Of a DNA stretch of 64,000 bases, positions 54,533 through 63,808 are shown piece after piece; position 1 is the stretch's first letter, and the number at the start of each line of letters is the position of its first letter. The position numbers and the translations under genes are program-made. Origin of the DNA: Candidatus Sulfopaludibacter sp. SbA3 (GTDB taxonomy: Bacteria > Acidobacteriota > Terriglobia > 20CM-2-55-15); the NCBI GenBank assembly GCA_945865815.1, contig CAMBFR010000004.1, forward strand, positions 1 to 64,000, given 5' to 3'. Under the pieces are notes generated by a model that saw nothing but the letters and a program-made list of their open reading frames with translations, was not told the DNA's origin and ran no database searches.

Positions 54533-55644
54533 GCGGCGAGATTGGAAGGCGGGCAACCGCACTGAAACTCAGAATCGGCGACGCATATCACTGAAGTATC
54601 AGCGGGCGGCGAGATTGGAAGGCGGGCAACCGCACTGAAACATGCTGGTTCCGCTTCGTGATGTTGAGCATATGTTGCGCGGCGAGATTGGAAGGCGGGC
54701 AACCGCACTGAAACAATACTCCCAGGCTTGTTCCACCTGAATAGACTGGCGGCGAGATTGGAAGGCGGGCAACCGCACTGAAACTCGGACCTGACATCCA
54801 CCTGTCCTTCATAACCCAAGCGGCGAGATTGGAAGGCGGGCAACCGCACTGAAACCAAGTAAAGCTTTTTTCGTACTCATATTTACCCCCCTGCGGCGAG
54901 ATTGGAAGGCGGGCAACCGCACTGAAACTCTTTTTCTGCTACTGGCATTAAGATTGTGCACATGCGGCGAGATTGGAAGGCGGGCAACCGCACTGAAACC
55001 GGAATCTAGACTAGCGAGGAAAACCTATCGCTGGCGGCGAGATTGGAAGGCGGGCAACCGCACTGAAACGCGCCAGTGAACGCGGTGAACGCGAAACGTG
55101 CATTGCGGCGAGATTGGAAGGCGGGCAACCGCACTGAAATAAGTCTTGTCATTTGCAAGTAGTCCTTTACTAGTGGGCGGCGAGATTGGAAGGCGGGCAA
55201 CCGCACTGAAACTCATCCTTAGTTGTGCTGTTTCCCTTGCTTTGGTTCCAAGCGGCGAGATTGGAAGGCGGGCAACCGCACTGAAACACAAGAACTGCGT
55301 CTCCGGGCGGTGATTCTGCCAAGCGGCGAGATTGGAAGGCGGGCAACCGCACTGAAACTTTCTTCCCTCTCTTCTTGAGTATATGACACATACGCGGCGA
55401 GATTGGAAGGCGGGCAACCGCACTGAAACGCGGCTCCTCCCGTGACAGCCAGCCACTCAAGCCAGCGGCGAGATTGGAAGGCGGGCAACCGCACTGAAAC
55501 TCTGCTCCATCGTATACATCGGGCATCTTCTCCCGGCGGCGAGATTGGAAGGCGGGCAACCGCACTGAAACTCATGGGTTCGATGTTGCCGGAAGAAGTT
55601 TGCCGCACGCGGCGAGATTGGAAGGCGGGCAACCGCAATGCAAT
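54533..55644 (+). CRISPR. CRISPR array, 16 repeats and 15 spacers
   Basis: The repeat is a 36-bp unit: GCGGCGAGATTGGAAGGCGG then GCAACCGCACTGAAAC. Copies begin at 54533, 54606, 54679, 54749, 54820, 54893, 54964, 55034, 55105, 55177, 55252, 55323, 55394, 55465, 55536 and 55609. Spacers are 34-39 bp, mostly 35. Copy 9 ends in T instead of C, and copy 16 is degenerate over its last ten bases (CAATGCAAT), marking the distal end. Each repeat contains GCGG-GCAA-CCGC, a hairpin with a GNRA loop, and 8 nt (ACTGAAAC) after it, the expected crRNA handle. Transcription runs from the cas2 side. Many track ORFs on both strands are artefacts of the repeat. Confidence 0.97.
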
Positions 55645-55846
55645 TCACGAATTGCGCGGCGATGACGGCGTGGATCGATCGGACGGATTCGAAGCGATTG
55701 CGGACAATCTGATCAATTTGGGGCGCCTTCTGGCCGCCCAAGCGGCGAACTGAAAGAAGATCCAGGCAAGAAAAGCCGGCGAATTCAGAGAGTAGGAAGC
55801 CGATCCAAGACGTCATTCTTGCCCCGGAAAATAACTAACCAGCCGG
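55645..55846. other. array-trailing non-coding region with coding remnant
   Basis: The 200 bases past the degenerate repeat read, on the plus strand, LRGDDGVDRSDGFEAIADNLINLGRLLAAQAAN and stop at 55753, which looks like the C-terminus of a real helical protein without its start. The rest holds nothing I recognise. The array may have grown into or been moved next to this remnant. Confidence 0.35.
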
Positions 55847-57421
55847 CTAATTGACCTGCCAGACCCAGAACGCGCTCTGATTCCCGATCGTGTCCACGAC
55901 TTCCAGATCCAGGTTCCCCAGGCGCGTCAGCTCCTCAAGCGTCCTGTCTTCGGCAATGCACAAGACACGTGGGTTACTCGCGATCAAGGTTGTCATCTCG
56001 TCAGCCGAAAAGATACCGCGCGCGTTGTTGTATCTATAGAACTGGAGTCCGTATTCCATCCATCGGGGGGGCTTGTAAAGAAATACCACCTGGTCCGCGG
56101 GCACCAGCTCCGAGAGCGCATGGTCCCAGGGCCTCATCGTTTCCTCCCTGTCGAACCTTGGAAAGATGAAGTTCGTCGCAGCCAGCACCAGCAGGGTCAT
56201 GGTGATCGCGTTGAATCCGGCAAGCACCGGCGGCGTCATCCAGAGAGCCACCGCCACAAGCGCTGCCGCAATGCCGAACGTGACCGCTGCGATCAGCGAT
56301 CCGCTGACGTGCGCCTCTACATTCAGCATGCTTCCGAAAAAACCGAACGCGATGCCAATGAATACCATCGTTCCCGCCTCGATGAACACGGCCGTCTTGA
56401 AAAAGCGCGAGGAGGGCTGCCATATCTCTTTTCCGCAAAGGAGCGCGATGGGAGGAACCATCGGCAGGATGTATCCCGGCAGTTTCGATCCCGACATCGA
56501 GAAAAGAATAAACGGCACAATCGCCCACCAGAAGATGAGTTGCTCGTTCTTTCCGAAACGGCGCCGAAGCGCGGGAATCAGCAGAAACGTCCATGGGAAT
56601 GTCAGCAGCAGCAAGACAGGGACATAAAAATAAAACGGCCGAAAGTGCCCGTGAATCGTGGATGTGAATCGCTGGAAGTTTTGATTGATGAAGAAAACGT
56701 CGATGAACTCCCAACCGTTCAGCGCCGTGCAAACCAGGTACCACGGAGCCGCGACACCGAGGCCCACGAGGATTCCGCCGGGATGCCAGGTCTTCCATTC
56801 GGACCACTTGCCCCTGAAAATCAGGAATCCCGCCAACGCGAACGCCGGCAGCGCGAACGCCACCGGCCCTTTGGCCAGCGCACCAAGACCGAGCGCTGCA
56901 TAGAACGCGTAAAACCACCAGCGGCGCTTTGGCCCCGTATCGTTGTAGCCGACCAGGAAGAAAACCAACGCCATTGTCAGGCAGGCTGTCAGCGGCATGT
57001 CCATTGATGCCGCGCGCGCAAACGCAAAAAACCCGATGGAAGATGCCATGACGATGGCGGCCAGAAGACCCGCAGTCCGGTGCCACAAGCGGTGCCCGCA
57101 AAAGTAAACAAGGAACACGCAAATCGTGGCGCCCAGTGCTGAAGGGAAGCGTGCACCCCACTCATTAATGCCGAAAATTGCATAGCCGAGCGCCGCAAAC
57201 CAGTACATCAGCGGCGGCTTCTCGAACCATGGAATCCCATGCAGCCGAGGGGTTATGTAATCGCCGGTCAGGAACATCTCGCGCGCCACCGCGGCGTAAC
57301 GGGGCTCGTCCGGGCCGATCAGGCCGAGGCCCCCCAGCCGATAGAAGAACAGGAGGTAACAGAGGCCTGCAAGCGCAAGGATGATGAGCAGGTCGAGATG
57401 CCGATGCAGTCCAGGTTTCAT
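55847..57421 (-). CDS. ArnT-like glycosyltransferase family 39
   Basis: The 524-residue protein has about 12 membrane spans. The first periplasmic loop has LGLIGPDEPRYAAVAREMFLTGDYITPRLHGIPWFEKPPLMYW, the catalytic Asp-Glu and KPP motif of ArnT/PMT-like lipid-linked sugar transferases. It probably transfers a sugar from a polyprenyl-phosphate donor to lipid A or another envelope acceptor. The divergent gene 3 nt away encodes a lipid A acyltransferase-like protein, which fits a role in lipid A modification. Confidence 0.8.
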   Translation of the reverse strand: MKPGLHRHLDLLIILALAGLCYLLFFYRLGGLGLIGPDEPRYAAVAREMFLTGDYITPRLHGIPWFEKPPLMYWFAALGYAIFGINEWGARFPSALGATICVFLVYFCGHRLWHRTAGLLAAIVMASSIGFFAFARAASMDMPLTACLTMALVFFLVGYNDTGPKRRWWFYAFYAALGLGALAKGPVAFALPAFALAGFLIFRGKWSEWKTWHPGGILVGLGVAAPWYLVCTALNGWEFIDVFFINQNFQRFTSTIHGHFRPFYFYVPVLLLLTFPWTFLLIPALRRRFGKNEQLIFWWAIVPFILFSMSGSKLPGYILPMVPPIALLCGKEIWQPSSRFFKTAVFIEAGTMVFIGIAFGFFGSMLNVEAHVSGSLIAAVTFGIAAALVAVALWMTPPVLAGFNAITMTLLVLAATNFIFPRFDREETMRPWDHALSELVPADQVVFLYKPPRWMEYGLQFYRYNNARGIFSADEMTTLIASNPRVLCIAEDRTLEELTRLGNLDLEVVDTIGNQSAFWVWQVN

Positions 57422-57423
57422 TA

Positions 57424-58389
57424 ATGACAGTCAGCGACAGTCAGCGTCGAAAGTATGTGAAAATACCACGAATGCGCGGCGGGACTAAAGATTTCATCGA
57501 ATACACGCTGGCCCGGTTGCTGCTGGGAATCTTTGGTTTGATGCCGCGGCGCATTGCCTCGCTCGCCGCCAGGCTGTTTTCATGGCTGGGATTCAAGCTT
57601 GCTCGCCGTCAGCGAATGGCCGGACTTCATAACCTTCGAATGGCATTGCCCCAACTTTCGGACGACGAACGATACCGGATTCTGGGCGGATGCTTCCGGA
57701 ACCTGGGCCGCCTTCTTGTCGAGTTCAGCCGCTTCCCATCCCTGACCCGGGCCAACATTGACAAACTCGTCTTCTACGACGGCCTGGAAAACTACCATGA
57801 AGCGCTGCGGCGGGGCCGCGGCGTCATTTTCCTCACCGGACATTTCGGCTCGTGGGAACTCAGCGCGTTTGCGCACTCCATTTTCGGATATCCGATGAAA
57901 TTCGTCGTACGGCCGATCGACAATGCGCGCGTCGATAAACTCATCACACGGTACCGGACGCTCGGCGGGAATATCCCGATTCAGCGCAGAAGCACCGCAC
58001 GCGACATACTCCGGGCGCTCCGGCAAAACGAAGTGGTCGGAATTCTCTTCGACCAGAACACGACGCGCTCCGAAGGCGTGTTTGCCGACTTCTTCGGCAT
58101 TCCCGCAGCAACGACGAGCGCCATAGCAACCCTTGCGCTGAGAACGGGCGCTGCCGTTATTCCGGGGTTTCTCATCTGGGAGGAAAAGCTTGGAAAGCAC
58201 CGCCTGCGGTTCGACCCGCCGGTGGAACTGGTGGAAACGGGCGATGCGGCGGGCGACGTTGTCGAGAATACGCGTGCGTTCAATCAAATACTGGAAGGAT
58301 ACGTGAGGAAGTATCCGGACCAATGGTTGTGGATACACAGGAGATGGAAGACGCGTCCGGAGGGGGAAGAGAGTCTTTATCCGCAATGA
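57424..58389 (+). CDS. LpxL/HtrB-like lysophospholipid acyltransferase
   Basis: The 321-residue protein has an N-terminal membrane helix (about 25-60) and the acyltransferase motif FLTGHFGSWELSAFA (HxxxxE, about 137), VVRPIDNARVDKLI and a GILFDQN motif (about 205). It probably adds a late acyl chain to lipid A. The start is uncertain: ATG 57424 or ATG 57472. The stop lies inside a long palindrome. The divergent ArnT-like gene supports an outer-membrane lipid function. Confidence 0.82.
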   Translation: MTVSDSQRRKYVKIPRMRGGTKDFIEYTLARLLLGIFGLMPRRIASLAARLFSWLGFKLARRQRMAGLHNLRMALPQLSDDERYRILGGCFRNLGRLLVEFSRFPSLTRANIDKLVFYDGLENYHEALRRGRGVIFLTGHFGSWELSAFAHSIFGYPMKFVVRPIDNARVDKLITRYRTLGGNIPIQRRSTARDILRALRQNEVVGILFDQNTTRSEGVFADFFGIPAATTSAIATLALRTGAAVIPGFLIWEEKLGKHRLRFDPPVELVETGDAAGDVVENTRAFNQILEGYVRKYPDQWLWIHRRWKTRPEGEESLYPQ

Positions 58390-58468
58390 CAAATGAGAAT
58401 TGACCAGTGAACAATGACAAAGCCCCAAAAAATTTGTCATTGTTCACTGGTCAAGTCTCATTTGTCAT
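58386..58468. terminator. 36-bp-arm palindrome between convergent genes
   Basis: The arms ATGACAAATGAGAATTGACC... and ...GGTCAAGTCTCATTTGTCAT match at 35 of 36 positions around an 11-nt loop. It overlaps the acyltransferase stop and lies before the convergent htpX gene, so it may terminate both. The length and near-perfect pairing also fit an insertion of a dispersed palindrome. Confidence 0.7.
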
Positions 58469-58477
58469 CTATCTGAC

Positions 58478-59335
58478 CTACCGGAGCGCCTGCCCGTAGA
58501 CCATGGCTTCCAGGCGCGCGATCCGCTCTTCCATCGGCGGATGAGTGCTGAAAAGGCTCATCATGCCGCCGCCCCGGAGCGGGTTCACGATGAACATGTG
58601 CGCTGTCGCCGGAGTCGCCTGCATGGGAACCCGTTGCGATGAGGCGTGAAGTTTGCGAAGGGCGCTGGCCAGCCAAAGGGGGTTTCCGCAGGCCTTGGCG
58701 CCTGTGGCATCCGCCTCGTATTCACGAGAGCGGGAAATCGCCATCTGAATCAGGGCTGCCGCAATCGGAGCGACTATGATCATCGCAAGCGCGCCGATTA
58801 ATCCTCCCCGGCTGTCTTCATCGCGGCGCCCGCCGCCGAAGATCATTGCCCACTGGGCCATGTTGGCCAGCATGCTGATCGCGCCCGCAATCGTCGCGGC
58901 AATCGTTCCGATCAGAATATCGCGGTTCTTGACGTGGGCAAGCTCGTGCGCCATCACTCCGGTGAGCTCTTCGCGCGAAAGCAGCCGGACGACGCCTTCT
59001 GTAGCCGCTACGGCAGCATGGGCCGGATTACGTCCCGTGGCGAACGCATTGGGAGCATCCGAAGGGATGATGTACACCTTCGGCATCGGGAGGCTCATCT
59101 TCATCGCCAGGTCGCGCGTCACGCTGTACAGCACCGGCGCCTCTTGCTCGGTCGCTTCTTTGGCGCTATACATCTTCAACACGATCTTGTCGCTGAACCA
59201 ATAGCTGAACACATTCATCGCAGTCGCCAGGCCGAAGGCAATGAACATTCCCTGCCGCCCTCCGAAAGCGCCGCCGATCATTACCAGTAACACCGTCAAA
59301 CCGACCATCAGAACAACTGTCTTTGTTGTGTTCAT
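58478..59335 (-). CDS. htpX: HtpX-type membrane zinc protease
   Basis: The 285-residue protein has two N-terminal spans (about 8-50), the zinc motif [13 protein letters not shown] (about 135), two further spans and EYEADATGA (third ligand, about 205). HtpX degrades misfolded membrane proteins with FtsH. AAGGAG precedes the ATG. All catalytic residues are present. Confidence 0.93.
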   Translation of the reverse strand: MNTTKTVVLMVGLTVLLVMIGGAFGGRQGMFIAFGLATAMNVFSYWFSDKIVLKMYSAKEATEQEAPVLYSVTRDLAMKMSLPMPKVYIIPSDAPNAFATGRNPAHAAVAATEGVVRLLSREELTGVMAHELAHVKNRDILIGTIAATIAGAISMLANMAQWAMIFGGGRRDEDSRGGLIGALAMIIVAPIAAALIQMAISRSREYEADATGAKACGNPLWLASALRKLHASSQRVPMQATPATAHMFIVNPLRGGGMMSLFSTHPPMEERIARLEAMVYGQALR

Positions 59336-59374
59336 CGAAAACTTCTCCTTAATCCAGTCTGCCGGACTTATATG

Positions 59375-60625
59375 CTAATCCAGGCTCCGCGCCAGTAATT
59401 CTACAGGATGGACGACCTCCAGGCTAATACCCGCCCGCCGGGCGCCGTATCGGAACTGGAACATACAGCCGGGATTTCCAGTGGCCAGGACCTCTATATT
59501 CGCTTTCCGTATGTTCACCATCTTGCGGTCCAGGATCTCCATCGACAACTCATTCTGGGTGATGTTGTAGGTGCCCGCGCTCCCGCAGCACTGATCCGCG
59601 CCTTCAATCTCCACAAACTGAATGCCCGGGATGGATTTCAGCAACATTCTCGGTTGTGTCTTAACGCCCTGGCCGTGAATGAGATGGCATGGATCGTCGT
59701 ATCCGACGCGGCGCTCGATCGGAATCCTTAGACGGTCGTAAATGCGAGTCGATGCCAGAAACTCCGCAATATCCTGAACTTTCGAAGCGAACCGTTCCGC
59801 GCCGGCAATGCCGTCAGTCAAGACCGGATATTCCTTAAGCATCGCGCCGCAGCCGGCCGCATTAATAATGATGGCATCGACATCTCCCGCGCGAAACGCC
59901 GCCAGGTTTTTACCGGCCATCTCGCGCGCGGTGTCACGAAGTCCCGCGTGATTCGCGAGCGCGCCACAGCAGATCTGGCTGCCCGGCACAACAACGTCAT
60001 ACCCTGCCGCGGTCAGAAGCCGCACCGAAGCGCGGTTGATCGACCCCATCATCGAGTTCATGACGCAACCGGTGAAAAAGGCGACTGTCCCCTGTTTCCT
60101 GCCTTCCGCCCGGTGGTAACTCTCCAGCGTAACGCCGCTCTCGATTTCGACATCCGGCATCAACGCTTCCGCCGCGGCCATCTTTGGGGCAAGCCGTTCG
60201 AGCAACCCGGTCGATCGAACGAATCCCTGAAATCCGGACTTGCTGTAAAGCTGCAACGCGCGTGAGGCGAGTTCGAACCGCCACGGGTATGGGAACACGT
60301 GATTCAGCACGAGGCGGGAAAGCCAGTGCGTCGAGCGTTCGCTGACGATCTCGGCGCGCATGGACTCCATCATCTCGCCAAAATTCACGCCGGACGGACA
60401 AGCGGTCTCGCACGCCCTGCAATCGAGACATCGATACATGTGTTCGACGAACGAGCCGGTAATCTTCGTGCGGCCCTCGTCATACGCGCGCATCAGGTAG
60501 ATGCGCCCGCGGGGCGAGTCCATCTCGGTTCCAAGCACTCGATAGGTCGGGCACGACGGCAGGCAAAGACCGCAGTGGACACAGTCCAGATACAACTCGG
60601 CGTGCCTATTTGCTGCTTTCACCAT
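59375..60625 (-). CDS. glcF: glycolate oxidase iron-sulfur subunit
   Basis: The 416-residue protein has two 4Fe-4S motifs (CVHCGLCLPSCP and CLDCRACETACP) and two CCG domains (ICCGALANHAG, GYDDPCHLIHG, QCCGSAGTYN). It passes electrons from the FAD subunits to the respiratory chain. ATG 60625 follows the ORF-track TTG by one codon; it overlaps glcE by about 20 nt. With glcD and glcE it forms a complete oxidase operon. Confidence 0.9.
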   Translation of the reverse strand: MVKAANRHAELYLDCVHCGLCLPSCPTYRVLGTEMDSPRGRIYLMRAYDEGRTKITGSFVEHMYRCLDCRACETACPSGVNFGEMMESMRAEIVSERSTHWLSRLVLNHVFPYPWRFELASRALQLYSKSGFQGFVRSTGLLERLAPKMAAAEALMPDVEIESGVTLESYHRAEGRKQGTVAFFTGCVMNSMMGSINRASVRLLTAAGYDVVVPGSQICCGALANHAGLRDTAREMAGKNLAAFRAGDVDAIIINAAGCGAMLKEYPVLTDGIAGAERFASKVQDIAEFLASTRIYDRLRIPIERRVGYDDPCHLIHGQGVKTQPRMLLKSIPGIQFVEIEGADQCCGSAGTYNITQNELSMEILDRKMVNIRKANIEVLATGNPGCMFQFRYGARRAGISLEVVHPVELLARSLD

Positions 60626-61724
60626 CAACGTGGCGTCCGGGGTTCAAGCGGCCTTCCGGATCGAATGCCTCCTTCATTTTCTTCATCAAATCGTATTCGG
60701 CGGGAGCCGGAGCAAAAGTTCCCACTTCTCTTCGCATCTCAACCGGCGCCTTCTCGACCACAACACGGTAGCGGCTGCGAATTGCCCGGATTTCGTCGCT
60801 GGTGGAAACGGCCATGAGGACAATTCCATTCAAAACGTGGGCGATCCATGCCTTGGGCTTGTACTCGCTGACGATCTCGCTTACGGTGCCGGGAAGGCCG
60901 ATCACCCGGAGCATAACACTCCCGAGTTCGTGGTAGTGTTGCCGCAGCTTCTCCCATTCAGCGGACTCGCCGGCGCCTTCGATGATCTGCCAGTCTGCCG
61001 CTGGAAGATTCCGGAGCTGCCAGTCGACGGCGCTCGGATGTTCCCCAAACCGAATCCAGACGGCGTTCTCGGGCCCCACCCATTCGCATGAAACGGGATT
61101 CAGAGGACTGCTTCGTATGGCCGACAGCAGCCCTGCCGCGGCCGCGGCATTTTCGCAGCGGACCCTGGCGGTCGCCGTTCGGGCGAATCGAGCCCTCAAC
61201 TTGAGGCTTATTTCGGCAATTACCACGAGTGTCCCCAGTGAACCCGTGTACAGCTTCGCCAGATCGTAACCGGTGACGTTCTTCACGACGCGGCCGCCCG
61301 TTTTGGAGATCCGGCCGTCCACGTGAACGACCTTCATTCCGATGATCCAGTCACGAATGGTACCAGTTGCGCGAAAGGGTCCCTGCGCGTTAGCCGCAGC
61401 GATGCCGCCAATAGTGGCCCGCGGGCCATTCCATGGATCGAGCGGCAGGAACTGTTTGTTCTCCAGCAGCGCATGCTGGAGCTGCTCGAGCGTAACGCCG
61501 GCTTCCACATGGATTGTCAGATCCGCGGGATTGTATTCGGTGATTCGCGAAAGGCGGGTGAGATCCAGCGCACAGTCGGCGCGGCGAAGTGGATTGCCGA
61601 AAAAGGTTTGCGTAGCGGCGCCCACTGGAACGATGGCGCCGGTCTCAGCGCGGAGGGCCTGGGAAAGTTCGTCGATCGACTCGGGCCTGAGGATCTTTGC
61701 GGGAGTGATGCCGTCTATGGTCAT
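60606..61724 (-). CDS. glcE: glycolate oxidase FAD-binding subunit GlcE
   Basis: The protein has 372 residues from ATG 61724, which overlaps the glcD stop (ATGA). It has one FAD-binding type 4 fold: IVPVGAATQTFFGNP, LDLTRLSRITEYN, GPRATIGGIAAANAQGPFR, and DWIIGMKVVHVDG. It pairs with GlcD in the glycolate dehydrogenase complex. The 37-residue extension of the raw ORF lies inside glcD and is not needed. Confidence 0.88.
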   Translation of the reverse strand: MTIDGITPAKILRPESIDELSQALRAETGAIVPVGAATQTFFGNPLRRADCALDLTRLSRITEYNPADLTIHVEAGVTLEQLQHALLENKQFLPLDPWNGPRATIGGIAAANAQGPFRATGTIRDWIIGMKVVHVDGRISKTGGRVVKNVTGYDLAKLYTGSLGTLVVIAEISLKLRARFARTATARVRCENAAAAAGLLSAIRSSPLNPVSCEWVGPENAVWIRFGEHPSAVDWQLRNLPAADWQIIEGAGESAEWEKLRQHYHELGSVMLRVIGLPGTVSEIVSEYKPKAWIAHVLNGIVLMAVSTSDEIRAIRSRYRVVVEKAPVEMRREVGTFAPAPAEYDLMKKMKEAFDPEGRLNPGRHVDGESSK

Positions 61725-63220
61725 CGGACGGGAAGTACGCTGTGGGCGCGAGGCTTCTGCCCCAGCAACATTTTCTCCACCCTTTTGCCGATCTCTTCCG
61801 TACTCGTCGTGCCGGGCCTTCCGATTTCGGTGCATCCCCGATGCGTCGGGAAAATTTTTGAAGGATTCAAAAGCCCACTGGGATTAAAAACCCGCTTTAC
61901 GTTTGCCATCGTCTGCAGGTCCGATTCGGTAAACACCATCTCCATGAAATCGGCCTTTTCGCAGCCGACACCGTGCTCCCCGCTGAGCGCTCCTCCGACG
62001 CCGACGCAAAACCTCATGATCTCTTCGCCCATCGTGAGGATCTTGTCCACCTGGTCCTGGCGCCGGCTGTCGAAAAGGATCAGTGGATGAAGGTTTCCGT
62101 CGCCCGCATGGAATACATTCGCTACGGGCAACTGATACTGCTCGGAAATGCGATTGATCTCGGCCAGGACCTCGGGCAGCCGCGTCCGCGGAATGACTGC
62201 ATCCATGACCATCATGTCGGGACTGATGCGGCCCATCGCGCCAAACGAGCCCTTTCGCCCCATCCAAAGCCTCGCCCGCTCTTCCTCGTCTTTGGCGACG
62301 CGGACGTCGTATGCATTATTCCGCCTGCAGATCTCGATGATTTCAGCGGCGGTCTCGTTGAGCCCGTCGCTGAATCCGTCGACTTCGATCAGAAGCACCG
62401 CGCGGGCGTCCAGCGGATAGCCGGCCCGGTACACGGACGCCTCCACCGCTACGATAGTCTTGTCATCCATGAACTCGAGCGCAGCGGGAACGATACCGCC
62501 GGCCACAATGTCGGACACAGTCTGGCTGCATTCCTCAAAGGATTTATAAGCCGCCAGCAACGTTTTGACGGCCTGAGCCTTTGGCAGCAATCGCACCGTA
62601 ATTTCCGTCACGATCGCGAACGTTCCTTCGGAACCGACAATCGCGCCCACGAGGTCCATGCCGCAGGCTTCGCCGGCCGTATTTCCAAGACGAACAACTT
62701 CGCCCGTCGACAGCACGGCTTCGATCGCGAGAATGTGGTTCGTTGTCATGCCGTATTTCAGGCAGTGCGGGCCGCCGGCATTCTCCGCCACATTGCCGCC
62801 AATGCTGCACGCGGACTGGCTCGAAGGATCGGGCGCGTAGTAAAGCCCGTGAGGCGCCACGGCCTGGGAAATATGAATGTTGACGACGCCCGGTTGGACA
62901 ACGGCAAAACGGTTTTCTACATCCACGGACAGGATGCGGTTCATCCGCTGCAACTCAATGATGATACCGCCGTCAATCGCCATCGCGCCGCCGCTCAATC
63001 CGGTGCCCGAACCGCGAGGGAGAAATGGAATCCGATATTCGTTGGCAATTCGAACGGCCTCGGCGACCTGTTGAGTGTTTGCGGGGAAAACGACGGCGTC
63101 TGGTTTGTTTTTGAAAATGGCGAGGGCGTCACACTCGTAGACAAGGAGTTCGGTATCGTCGGTAGTCACCGCCGCGGCCCCGAGCGCCCGCTCGAGCCGG
63201 TCAATGATCTCTCTGCGCAC
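61721..63220 (-). CDS. glcD: glycolate oxidase catalytic subunit GlcD
   Basis: From GTG 63220 (TAGTG, sharing a base with the upstream stop) the protein has 499 residues. FAD_binding_4 elements are FLPRGSGTGLSGGAMA and SIGGNVAENAGGPHCLKYG; the C-terminal catalytic part has VFHAGDGNLHPLI and GGALSGEHGVG. It oxidises glycolate or D-lactate to the 2-oxo acid. It is read together with a TPR protein upstream and glcE and glcF downstream. Confidence 0.92.
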   Translation of the reverse strand: MRREIIDRLERALGAAAVTTDDTELLVYECDALAIFKNKPDAVVFPANTQQVAEAVRIANEYRIPFLPRGSGTGLSGGAMAIDGGIIIELQRMNRILSVDVENRFAVVQPGVVNIHISQAVAPHGLYYAPDPSSQSACSIGGNVAENAGGPHCLKYGMTTNHILAIEAVLSTGEVVRLGNTAGEACGMDLVGAIVGSEGTFAIVTEITVRLLPKAQAVKTLLAAYKSFEECSQTVSDIVAGGIVPAALEFMDDKTIVAVEASVYRAGYPLDARAVLLIEVDGFSDGLNETAAEIIEICRRNNAYDVRVAKDEEERARLWMGRKGSFGAMGRISPDMMVMDAVIPRTRLPEVLAEINRISEQYQLPVANVFHAGDGNLHPLILFDSRRQDQVDKILTMGEEIMRFCVGVGGALSGEHGVGCEKADFMEMVFTESDLQTMANVKRVFNPSGLLNPSKIFPTHRGCTEIGRPGTTSTEEIGKRVEKMLLGQKPRAHSVLPVR

Positions 63221-63801
63221 TACTTTGTCTGCTGTGCTTTCAGCGCCTCGATCTGCTGTTTGACAACGTCGATCCGCGGATAGGTGGGATGCGCGTCGAC
63301 CAGCTTCTGCCACGCTTCGAGCGCGGCCTGGGCGTTGTTCTTGCCGTGCAACTGCGCAACGCCGATGTTGTAAAGCGCCTGGGGATGTGTCGGATCGAGC
63401 GTGAGCGACTTCTCGAACTCCACGATCGACTCGTCGATGCGCTGGGCGTAAAAGTACGTCGTGCCCAGGTCCGCGTGGATATTGGGATTGTCCGGCTCGA
63501 CTGCGAGCGCCTTCTCATACCAGCCGCTGGCTTCGGCGAACTTGCTCTGGTCGAAGTCAATATTCCCAAGTTCGATAAGGGCCTCGAAATCTCCCGGGTT
63601 CTGCTTCACCCTGTCGGTCAGGCTCTGTACAAGCGCAGGATCCGGCGGGGGCGGCGGGGGCAGCTCGCCGGGCCGCGACAGGGGCACGGCTCGCGCCATT
63701 GCCCGGACAACCTCCGGAGCCCGCTCTTTCGTCCAGGTAAACACGACGCCATAGCCGGCAACGAATCCGGCAAGCAGGAATATGAAAGGGGCCTTTTGCA
63801 T
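63220..63801 (-). CDS. membrane-anchored TPR protein
   Basis: From ATG 63801 the protein has 193 residues: one membrane anchor (MQKAPFIFLLAGFVAGYGVVF), a Pro-rich linker (GELPPPPPPDP) and four TPR units (about 65-190, e.g. GNIDFDQSKFAEASGWYEKAL). It likely mediates protein contacts at the inner membrane. It is coupled to glcD by TAGTG, but has no obvious link with glycolate oxidation. Confidence 0.75.
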   Translation of the reverse strand: MQKAPFIFLLAGFVAGYGVVFTWTKERAPEVVRAMARAVPLSRPGELPPPPPPDPALVQSLTDRVKQNPGDFEALIELGNIDFDQSKFAEASGWYEKALAVEPDNPNIHADLGTTYFYAQRIDESIVEFEKSLTLDPTHPQALYNIGVAQLHGKNNAQAALEAWQKLVDAHPTYPRIDVVKQQIEALKAQQTK

Positions 63802-63808
63802 CGGTTGA

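Noticed and set aside
54511-55816. Many ORFs across the array with RLPAFQSRR or EFQCGCPPSNLAA repeats
   Set aside because: They are translations of the 36-bp CRISPR repeat and its spacers on both strands, not proteins.
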